Source: Pyrus communis | Lineage: Eukaryota > Streptophyta > Magnoliopsida > Rosales > Rosaceae | Assembly: GCF_963583255.1 (NCBI RefSeq) | Contig: NC_084819.1 | Location: 12,244,471-12,308,470 of the forward strand | Reading direction: 5' to 3' | DNA: 64,000 nucleotides | Shown: positions 54,851-64,000 of the stretch, one piece after another | Numbering within the stretch: the stretch's first letter is position 1 | How the letters are laid out: each line of letters begins with the position of its first letter | The notes under the pieces: generated by a model | Told to the model about the DNA's origin: nothing | Databases searched by the model: none | The model's input: the letters and a program-made list of their open reading frames with translations, nothing else | Made by a program: the position numbers and the translations under genes

Positions 54851-57005
54851 TAGCTATCTATGGCCCCCATTCTATTTTATTTTACAAGTCCCCATGTTTT
54901 TGTTTAATTTGTGCTTCGTAAAAGCTATTTTATTTCGTCTTCTTTTTTACCATAGTTTATGCTAAGTTAAACGGTGCTTGGGAAACTGTAAAATCCTGAG
55001 TGTTGGGTTGCTGGCTCAAGGGCAATATTTTTGGGTTCTTGGTGTTTCGGATTAGAATGTGACATCCGCAGCCAGTAACACCAACTACTCGTCTCTTTTT
55101 AGAATGTCATTTGGAAGCTGTAAAGATCAGTAATCTGGTAAAAATAATAAATAAGATGAAAGTTTTAGGTCGTGGAAGGTTTGGAAGAGGGTCGTAGCAG
55201 CTGCACAGAGCCCTCCATCTACAAGGGGACCCCAACTTTTAATTATATACATTTCAGTTCCATATATTCAAAAAATTTTATATATATGCATATAACTAAT
55301 TAAGTACAAATTTGAAAAATTTCCTAAGTTATTTTATGTTTCGGACAATACTGGATTTTTTTATATACCATCTTATTTCTTGGTTAAAAATTTTCATTTC
55401 TTTGACATATACTTTTCTTAAAATTCTTCTATATTTGTTGTTCAGCAGACGATATTGTATTATAAAGTTGACTTTCATATTATATTTCGTACTCATACAT
55501 GTACCATAGAGGGAATTTTTTTTTTTTAAATACCCTAATATAAAAGGTCATGTACATGAAAGGGCCTCAATTTAATTTTCGCACACGCCCCTGAAATCTT
55601 AGAGCCACCCCTAGTTTTAGGATGGATACTAGTTAACTTAGATGGGGTGAATAGGTTTCCAACTCAAAAATTCAATTTCAATTTCAATTCTTAAATTAAG
55701 TTTCACATCCACATCACATACGAAAATATTCTCCAAAACAATAACAAGCATAACTAAAAATTTGAACACAAGGTGTAGAATTTAACGAGGCAAAATCTAT
55801 CATTACAAAAATCTTCGTGCTTCCAAGTTAGGACAAACACTAAGAGAAATAAGTGCACAAAGACTTTAAACTCATAAACTAGACACACATACTCTAGTAG
55901 GTAGTTTTATCTCCGCTCATTGCTACCTCTCTTTAGCCTTCGAGTTGAAGAGGCAAGATACTCATGCGGCCATCGCCTTCATCTCGAATTTGCTGAATAC
56001 TAATTAAGGCAATCTTGCAGAATGTATGAAATAAATGATCTAATATCGACTGTAGTAGACCAACCGAGAAAAGCACATGGGCCATTTTTTTGATTGATTT
56101 CAGTGATTAAAAACCAAATCTCTCTCTAAAAGCACACGGCTATAAAACTGGTTTTCTTCGCTCCAAATACTCTGGAAATTTCCTCCCAATGCTCACGGGC
56201 TGCTTATCAGAAATTTTTGCTCTCGATACATCTTGTACAACAACAGCAAAAGAGCAGGTTGGTCTGATCCATTAATCTTTCACCAAGTCCAAAAACAATA
56301 GTTAAGTCCAAACTTAACCTAATCATCCAGTTCGTAAACCTAAACCCATGCAGCCCAAATTAATTGTGTTTGAACCAACCAAAACCTGTACTATATGAAT
56401 GCATTATGCATGACAAATTTACATGAGTAGATGTTTTTGAAACGCTTGTTATTTTTGTGATTGAGAGCACAAGAGACAAACTTGAAATTAAATAATTACA
56501 ACTGAAAACATGAGTTAGTCTAAGACATTATAAACTCAGACACTTTGTAAGGAATTATCAATTTTACACCAACATAAGACACCCGATTTTTCATTGAACC
56601 ATGTTACCAAATTACTTTTTGTATTTGAAAAGAAGTAAACAACGGATCTAAATGGGTCTTAATTTGTATTACACAACTCCTACGTCAAAAATAGTTTTGA
56701 AGCGCACTCATCACTAGGCTGGAAAGAGGTATTGATACTTTACGGTCAGGAAAAACTAGAAGCCCCCTCTAGAGAGGAAAGATACATACGTGTGTCCGGC
56801 CGCTCTTATATGGAAGAATTCTTGTGAGGGCGGTGCTCAATATAGGCTGCCGGACATGAGAATTTCTCACTTGTGGCGCCAATTAATTGATCTTGAGTTG
56901 ACTCATAAAAGAGGTTGCAGATGCACATGGACATGACAGAAAACACATGTCCAAGAGGGCAACTTACCATTCAGTACCAACCTACCATTCCAAAATCATA
57001 TTATT
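54851..57005. other. intergenic DNA, no gene supported
   Basis: The sequence around 55640-56330 is less AT-rich and resembles decayed retroelement DNA ('acacaaggtgtagaattt' 'aacgaggcaaaatc'). No ends or protein motifs could be fixed. Confidence 0.35.
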
Positions 57006-57198
57006 TGTTGAAATATTTTTAGATCGACGGGCTCGGGGGGCCCACTCTAACGACACAGATATTGTCCCCAACTTTACCACTTACCCAATCCGTTAGGTGT
57101 AAGGTTTTACTACAAAAGACCTCGGTATTAGTTAAAGTGAGGTAATTATATTTAAACCCATTGGTGTTCTTTCCCACCACTGATGTGGGACTTTAACA
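57006..57198 (-). repeat. 3' LTR of the TRIM
   Basis: Very similar to 59789-59981 ('tccccaactttaccac', 'tttcccaccac', 'gatgtgg'). On the minus strand it starts TGTTAAAGTCCCACATCAG. Confidence 0.85.
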
Positions 57199-57414
57199 CT
57201 CCCCCTCACATGTAACCCTATTTAGTTGTTCACATGTGCAAATCCACACATCAGCAATTGAAACTTAGAGGTTGGCTCCAATGGAGTCCAAACTTGTTTT
57301 CAATATTTTTCAGGAAGTGACTCTTAGAACTCAGAGGGCGACCCTATGTTAAGAGTCCAAACTTGTTTCCAAGCCCACACTTCCTATGAGAAGCCTATGG
57401 CTTGTGACACACCC

Positions 57415-59752
57415 CGATCGGAATCAAGGCATGCTGGTTGTCACGAGCGGGTAATGTAGGCATGAGCGCAGTGCGGAAGTGACAGCGATATGAAAATGTG
57501 AGTAATTAAAAACCAAAACTAACTAATTTACACTAAGATAACCATAAAAGGATGCAAAGATACTTAAAGTAGTAATACAAGTACTCAGAGCGTAGGTAAC
57601 CTAAATGTAGTCTAGTAGGCTAAATATTAATTATACAAGACAAGAGAGAAATTCCTACATTAGTTGAAGTTTGTCAGAACCGCCGTAGGGTTCTCGTAAG
57701 CCACCAAAACGAACTTCTAACTAGAACCTGGAGGGGCACAAAACAGAAAACGTGAGTGAGCAAAAACAAAGCTTTTTAAAACCATTTCTCATCCCACCAT
57801 AAAACCTGTATAATTTCCCATAAAATAATAATACTTACGTATATAAAAATCATGCTTGAGCACAATGAAAACCAAAATATATGCCATGCCAAGTATCTTA
57901 GTAACAAATATGTAAGCCAGGTGATGTGAATCAATATAAAATGATATGCCAGCCGGAGTCACCTAACGTGACTTGTACAGCTGAACCTATAGTTCATAAA
58001 CCAATTCCTGCACACGAGTTGGAACCACCTATTATGGTATGTACGACAGGGCTGGGTGTAAATAAGTACGTTCAAGTGCCAAGATCATGAGAAGGTTGTG
58101 CGATGAATCGCGGGTCACCTACGAGTCGGAACCACCTAATGTGGTATATATGATAGGGCTGTGCACCAAACTTGGATCCAAGGTGAGCATGCGATGCGGG
58201 AGGTGAACATCATGTGAAAGACTGTGCTCTGGCCATAGGCGGGAGCATTAACGCCAGGGTGCAGGATAATGATCTCTAAATGCATCTACGCATAATCATA
58301 AACAATGCAACCAATATCATCACATAGTACTCACCTAAAACTTACCTGGCCTCTGCATCATCATACAATGTTATGCATACACATGCTAATGCATATAATA
58401 AAATGGAGTGCAAACATGACATGGCATTTAGAAGAATACACTTGTTTAAAACAGTTTTTGGGAAAATGTAAAGCATATATATGTATATATAGAAAACCAA
58501 AAGCCCATTCACTGGTATGTAGTAGGGTCGTAACCCCCAAGCCTCACCTAGCTACGCTTGTCGTCCGGAAACGTCTCACCTATATGTGAAACAACTAATT
58601 TAACGTTAATTTTAAGCATATAAACAAACGGTGTAATAACTTCTCGTACGTTGCTCAGTTGAGGTGTTTGAATATACCATCGTGACCTATTCAACACCAC
58701 AAGCATCCCCATATTTTTAAAAAAAATTTCTAATGTCCCACGCGCCGGCCACGCCCAGGCACGTGCCTGGCATGTTGACGGAATCCCTAACTACATTAGG
58801 GAATATTCCGTTTAAAAACTAACGGAGTTACTTGATGCCATCAATATATTCCGTCAAGGTTGATGGAATATTCCTTGTCTTCTCCTGTGACTCGTCGGAA
58901 ACTGCCGCCAGCCGCCACTTGCAACGCTGGATTTTGGAAAATATTCTAAAGCTTTTAACTACTTCATTTCTCAACCAAAATTCACAAATTTTATATGGAT
59001 TTGAAGCTCTCAACAAGGAGAACATCATCTTACCTATTTTAAGTCCCAGAACTGACGGAAAACGGTCGGAAAAACTCTTGAAAAATCCAGCTAAACTGAA
59101 ACTTCTCGAAAACGCCTACTCCGACGTCAACTTTGTCCTAAATCCCTTCTAAGGTTCCTATAAAGTTCTTTAGGAGCTTCCTCGAGCCTTAAAACCTTGG
59201 AAAAAGGCCTCTATCACGACGGAGCAACAACCACCTTGCCGAAGTTCGAGAGTTCTCAGGTTCTTGTGACCCATACCACCGCCTAAAGGTATCACTCAAC
59301 TCGTGATGCTACAAGGAATACGATGGTGGACTTCAACAATTCGATCCGTGACGTTTGGTTAAAGTTATAAGTGATGGTCTCTCGGTTGTATGGACGAGAG
59401 AAAATTGGAGAAGGACGGAGAGGGTGAGGTTGTACATGTGTGTGTTATGGGATTGGGCAACAGAAGAAAATAATATGATCTGATTGGGCCCAAAAGAATA
59501 CGAGCCCATATAATTAGTCCAAAATTTACTCGTTTACACACCTAAATATTCATAACTTTCTCGTTATAACTCCGATTTGAGCCTAGCTCGCGTCAAAGCT
59601 CTTGTGACGTTGAGTACAATTTAATCATGTCAGCGGGAAAAATAATTTAAAACTATAAACGTACATCCACGTCACCCAGCCAACGAGAGCATAATCGTCA
59701 TTTTCACACATTCGAGGATAAAATATGTATTTATTCGAGACAGGTCGTCACA
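57415..59752. mobile_element. large LTR-like unit, 2.3 kb, inserted in the TRIM
   Basis: Starts TGACACACCCCGATCGG and ends GACAGGTCGTCACA. Flanking 5-mers are GCTTG (57410-57414) and GTTTG (59753-59757), one change. Shares ends and inner motifs with 12284-14817. Contains 'gagtcggaaccacctaatgt' style subrepeats at 57955-58260 and a TA/TG stretch near 58470. No retroelement protein domain. Most simply a solo LTR of a long-LTR family. Confidence 0.65.
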
Positions 59753-59776
59753 GTTTGCATGTGCAAGTAATCGGGG

Positions 59777-59788
59777 GCTCTGATACCA
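59777..59788 (-). other. primer-binding site of the TRIM
   Basis: GCTCTGATACCA, complement of TGGTATCAGAGC, matches the 3' end of plant initiator methionine tRNA and touches the 5' LTR directly. Confidence 0.85.
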
Positions 59789-59981
59789 TGTTGAAATATT
59801 TTTAGATCGTCAGACCCGAGGGCCCTACTCTAATGACACCGATACTGTCCCCAACTTTACCACCTGCCCAATTCGTCAGGTGTGAGGTTTTACCACAAAA
59901 AACCTCAGTATTAGTTAGAGTGGGGTAATCGTATTTAAAACCATTGGTTTTCTTTCCCACCACCGATGTGGAACTTTAACA
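59789..59981 (-). repeat. 5' LTR of the TRIM
   Basis: 193 bp, TG..CA ends, adjacent to the primer-binding site on its left. On the minus strand it starts TGTTAAAGTTCCACATCGG. Confidence 0.85.
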
Positions 59982-60834
59982 TAGTTTTCAGTCAAATGAT
60001 CCAGGTAAAGGTGAAAAAATGAGAACTTAGAGAACTGGATGGAGTGAATAGAGAAAGAGACGGACAGGGGCAAACTGTTACTTCTATTGGTGTATAGTAC
60101 TTGGCTAGTATCGATATATTTACTTGGCAGCTCATATGAACTTTACTGCTAACACAAATTTATGGCTTGATATGTCCAATCAGATACATGGTCCGTGCAC
60201 CAAATCATATAACAACACAACAACAGTAAGCGCGCAGTATTGTTGTAAGTTGGGTTAAAAGTGATTTTCAAAGGCTCTCAGTAACTTAAAATCAGATGGC
60301 CAAAAACTATATGTTGCACACCACAATAATTAGGCTATGCAATCTTTGTAATGTTACGTCGTGTTACGCATAAAAATTTCTCTCACAGAACACTTTGCTT
60401 TACATGTTTTGGTTATTCATGTCAAACATTAGAATGCTGGAAAATAATTTGAGTGTTTTAGAGGGAACTCAAAAGCTTTAGTTTGCAACAATGTAGTCAT
60501 TTACACGCTTTATTTTTCTCCTTTTTTCACTCTATTGTTTTTTTTTTCTTTCTCCTTGATTCATCCTTATTTATGTAAAAGAATAAGGAACAAAAAGGAG
60601 GAATGTAAGAAAAGAAAATTGTGAAAATCACTCCTTTCAACAATGGTGTTGAAGGGCAGATAATTCTGGTGTTTCAATGCACAATTTTAGTGGCGTTGCC
60701 CCTGCTTGTGATTGGTTGAAATTAAGAGGAAGGAGAGAAAAAGAAAAAAAAGAAAATCCATAATGCTCACTTGCGAATGGAAGGAGCTATAGCCATATCA
60801 TGTCATGGGTGGATGATAGATGGTGATAAACATA
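59982..60834. other. non-coding DNA, no feature
   Basis: AT-rich with a short T run near 60537-60547. No gene or repeat boundary recognised. Confidence 0.4.
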
Positions 60835-61210
60835 TGTTGGATTTATCCAATATAAATAAACTTTTAAGTGGTCTACTACATGTAATAGGAATGTAATATT
60901 GGAGAATAATGTTAATTGTGATAAACATATGATTATGATACTTGACTTGGAGGCTAAGAAAGTAAAGTTTAGGTTTCCTTTATGGATGGAAACCCTAACT
61001 TTTAGCCCATATAAAACACTAGTCCCTATAAGCCCTAGAACATGCAACATAATACTTCCCATAGAGTAGTTGTATTCGGCTAAGAGTTTATAGAAGACAT
61101 TGGTGTTGCCGTGCCCCTTCTCCTTCCTTGCTAAAGTACCATGATTACAACTGGAATCAGGTTTGTCACTCCTTCGTTTGTGTTTTAATTGTATAACCTT
61201 ATAAGGCTAA
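60835..61210 (+). repeat. possible LTR followed by a degenerate primer-binding site
   Basis: Begins TGTTGGATTTATCC and has a TATA-like 'ccatataaaacac' near 61007. It is followed at 61214 by TTGGTATTAGAGTC, two changes from the usual TTGGTATCAGAGCC. The exact 3' end and a partner LTR were not found. A truncated Copia-type element is the best guess. Confidence 0.4.
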
Positions 61211-61544
61211 TAGTTGGTATTAGAGTCACTAATTATATAATTAAAACCTATTAGGTTTAATGTTGGATTACATACACTACAACAAAAATGAGCTTTGGGT
61301 ACAAAACAAAGGATACAAATAAGAATTTTATGTCTGTTTGACCACCAAAAGACTGAAACAGTTCCCATTACAATTCTCATTCCATAAAGGGCACCATGGA
61401 TTGTGCCCATTGTAAGAAAAAATAGGCACAAATACATTATCTGATAGCTTTATTGAAAAAAATGGACTCTAATATATTATTTGTGTCCATAGTTTACTTC
61501 TAAAGACACAATTCTTTGTTCTTTATTATTATTTTCAAAAAACT

Positions 61545-61684
61545 TGTGGCCCACGTCCATCCAACACTCTCTTTTCTGCTTAGCCCACCTACTTCTATCC
61601 AACTTTCTCACTCCCCCCTTAACCCATTGACACCCTCCATATTTATCCCCACTCTCTCTCCCCTCAACCCACCTACATCCATCC

Positions 61685-61733
<49 letters not shown>

Positions 61734-61735
61734 CC
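61545..61735 (+). repeat. minisatellite and (CT)n run
   Basis: Degenerate units containing 'cccacctacatccatccaac' and 'tctctc' repeat about three times, then (CT)n at about 61688-61731. Such repeats often occur inside CACTA elements. Confidence 0.6.
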
Positions 61736-62039
61736 TCCTTAACCTACTCATATCCTACATATTTCCTTATTTTTAGTTGCGTCTCTTCCTTCTCTGTTCC
61801 CTCTAAAACGACACGACCAAATCGGAATCGCCAGCCAAGTTTCGGCCAAAACTAGATCTCGACCCAATAGAGAAAAGTGATCCTCTCATGGTGAGCTTCC
61901 TATCAATGTAAGTGGGTTTCTTCAATTTTAACTTTTAGATTTGAAAAATTCTTGAGATTCAGGACTAATTCGGTTTTAACTTGGCATGTTGAAGATTTGG
62001 TTAGTGGTTTTGTTTGGGAGATTGAATTCAAGCTGAACT

Positions 62040-64000
62040 GTAAGAAAGTGGTTCAAATTCTTGGATTTAGGTAAGAACCCGAGAAACCCTAACCCTAAAT
62101 GTAGCCCTCTTTCGATTTCTAATAGCTTGGCTTGTTTTTTGTGTGTTTTTTTGTTGATCAAATTTAATGAATTAGATCGATGGTTTTAATTTTTTATACT
62201 ACTCATGACTTTGGCAATGAGAGGTCCAAATGCTGCATATATTATTAGTTCGTTTGTGGAGCAAACAGAAAGATAATGTCATAACAATGTTGAATTGTTT
62301 TCTTGGATGGAGATTTGATTGCCTTGTTTTTATGTGTTTGGTAATGCAGATACGGGAATGTGACTGTGGTGGAGAATACAGAGAAGATGGTAGGATCTTA
62401 TCTTCCAGCAGATAAGGGCAGTTTTTGGTTTCGGCATTTGAGATATTTAAGTAGAGTTTCTCTTGCAGTTGTAGAATTTGTTAAGTTTGGAAGCATGAAT
62501 TAAATGTTAGGGATTAACTTACAATGCTTCCTATCAAAACCAATCAAAACTATTTTCTGAATCTAATGTTACAATGTTGTGCACTCTCATTGATAAGCAG
62601 ATTTTCATTATGACGAATTTTCAGTCTTTCTCAAAATTTCAATAACTAAAATTCATGTGGCATTCGGTGTGAATTTTGTCGGATTTGTCTCATTGCATTG
62701 GATTGATTTCTTATACTGTTACCATGCCCGTCAATTTTTTCTTTTTAATCCTAACTGTTTTCGCTTTCAAGGAAAAGAGGTTTCTTCTTTGATGCCTTGC
62801 AGGAAAGCTGTGGTTTTGACAACTGGGGCAAATAAACATCACTTATGAAGTATGTTGGTTACTTGTTTCATTATTAGCAAATGAACATAAATTTAATTTG
62901 TTACCTTCATTTAACTTCTTGATGATCATGTTATGTTGATAATAAAAGTGCATGCAGAAGTGTGAAGATCGGATTTGAGTTTTCACTCCTTAAAACACTA
63001 CGATGTCTAATAAGGAGTATGTTTCTTACTGGATGATTTTATTGTTAGAAATGAACATATGCTATTGTTATGTTGTAGCTTCTTAACTGCTTATACACAA
63101 CTAATAGTGGGGAAGGATTTTAGAGGGATGGGCTATATATTACATTGGTACAGCCTACAAGTACCCACTTGAGGGCTTTGTTGCAAGTTTTTAGCTGTAG
63201 TTAAGTGTTTAGGTTGCTCTTAGGAGAGACTGAACAGTGAGGAAACCTGCAGTCTTAAGAAACTAAACAGCTCCATGGATCTTATCTTTCCGTATGGAAA
63301 CATGAAAGACTTCACTAAAGCTGAAAATTAGATTTCAAAATACTTATTTATTAGCTTGTGCGTTGCAGAACCTATAAGGTTCTTAGCAGTTTCTATCTTT
63401 CTCAGAAATTAATGTCATAACAATGATTGTCCAAACTTTTATTGTTTTGTACATCTTGTTTGTTAGTAATGATGGTTTAGCTGCTCAGTTTAGTTGCATA
63501 TTTTGTTCGCTGTAATTTGGTATAACAAAGTAGCAATGCATCATTGCTATTGAGTTCTTAATGTCGATTGAGTTTTGGTCCTTGAACATGACTGGAAATA
63601 GGTTCTTTCATTTTTTTTTTATTTCATTTTCACTTTCATTTGGATTTCAGGAAGATGATTGCACTATCCACCAAGTTGGAAAAAGAGGTGAATCTTTGAT
63701 ATGGCAGATCTGAAACTTTTACGTATTGATTTTAACTTAACCCCATCTTAGGCGTAATTTTGGACTGATTTTGTTTTGAATTCGACTATATTTGTTATGG
63801 CTTCTGATGAGGTGCAAGGGTTGCTGGGGAAAAGGCATCTGTCCAAAAATATGTGCTTTCAAGTTTTGTTGTATTAGAGATAAAACATGGAACATTACAT
63901 TATGTATGTGAGATTGGGAATGTGTTGTAGGTCTTTTCATTTTAAGAAAATTAAAAAATTTCATTTCCTCAATTTTAGTTTCAAATTTTGATTTTTTTTT
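62040..64000 (+). other. gene-like but unassigned region at the right edge
   Basis: Several short stretches flanked by AG and GT look like small exons: one after 'tggtaatgcag' near 62350 (GNVTVVENTEKMVGSYLPAD in one frame), one after 'atgccttgcag' near 62803, and one after 'tttggatttcag' near 63651. None is joined by a consistent frame, and I recognise no family. It could be captured host sequence in the CACTA-like element, part of a gene continuing outside, or chance. Confidence 0.25.

Larger units (their letters stand above)
57006..59981 (-). mobile_element. TRIM retroelement (minus strand) split by a larger insertion
   Basis: Two 193-bp direct repeats (57006-57198, 59789-59981) start 'tgttgaaatatttttagatc' and end 'gaactttaaca' in plus reading. 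Directly left of the right copy is GCTCTGATACCA (59777-59788), the reverse complement of the initiator-Met primer site TGGTATCAGAGC, so the right copy is the 5' LTR of a minus-strand element. Next to the left copy is 'ctccccctcacatg', a purine tract on the minus strand. Without the insertion at 57415-59752 the element is about 630 bp, typical of TRIMs, with no coding capacity. The outer flanks TTATT and TAGTT are only a weak target duplication. Confidence 0.85.
61275..64000 (+). mobile_element. CACTA-like element, left terminus only
   Basis: CACTACAACAAAAATGAG at 61275 matches the typical 5' end of plant CACTA (En/Spm) elements. It is followed by subterminal motifs such as 'gggtacaaaac', 'aggcacaaatac' and 'ttgtgtcc' in both orientations up to about 61515. 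No inverse terminus (TTTTTGTTGTAGTG) occurs to the right within the window, so the element is either truncated or extends beyond 64000. No transposase motif was recognised. Confidence 0.45.

Noticed and set aside
57006..59981. Identification of the TRIM as Cassandra
   Set aside because: Cassandra LTRs carry 5S rRNA-like promoter boxes; none of the 5S motifs is visible in these 193-bp LTRs.

Overview
The window is plant nuclear DNA. It is AT-rich and mostly non-coding, packed with LTR retrotransposon remnants, MITEs and microsatellites, and holds two well-supported intron-containing protein genes and one tRNA gene. Several interspersed repeats (a MITE with TTAA flanks at 8266, a solo LTR beginning TGTTGACCC, large LTR-like units beginning TGACACACC) resemble repeats I associate with Maleae genomes, so apple or pear (Rosaceae) is the best guess. 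That is inference from recall, not a search.

Layout. 1-21000: no convincing gene. It holds a duplicated repeat block (3086-4700 and 7046-7703), a solo LTR (3622-4150), a LINE-like insertion, a long-inverted-repeat Mutator-like element that appears to carry a host gene fragment (5033-6230), a MITE split by a solo LTR (8266-9341), a 2.5 kb LTR-like unit (12284-14817), a second Mutator-like element (15308-16073) and several MITEs with recognisable target duplications. 21600-22930: a nested pair of foldback elements. 22966-34636: two Copia elements of one family in head-to-head orientation. The left one (minus strand) lacks its 5' end. The right one (plus strand) has both LTRs and an AAAAC target duplication but is full of stops and frameshifts. 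34637-38480: AT-rich repeats and a Tourist-like MITE. 38481-38554: tRNA-Arg(TCG). 39244-43309: a 4.1 kb LTR-like unit with internal tandem repeats and two hAT-type MITEs.

Genes. 44573-47555 (+) encodes a membrane-anchored UDP-glucuronic acid decarboxylase (UXS) of 433 residues in seven exons; its first intron looks like a U12-type AT-AC intron. 52335-53807 (+) encodes a 313-residue NAKR-type heavy-metal-associated (HMA) domain protein in three exons. They are about 4.8 kb apart and nothing in the sequence links their functions. UXS makes UDP-xylose for cell-wall synthesis in the Golgi. NAKR proteins are phloem-related metal-binding proteins.

54136-64000: a run of three MITEs behind the NAKR gene, a TRIM retroelement (57006-59981) split by a 2.3 kb LTR-like unit, an LTR-like piece with a primer-site-like motif (about 60835-61210), and a CACTA-like terminus at 61275 whose other end is not in the window. 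All boundaries were read by eye; divergence and family assignments were not computed.
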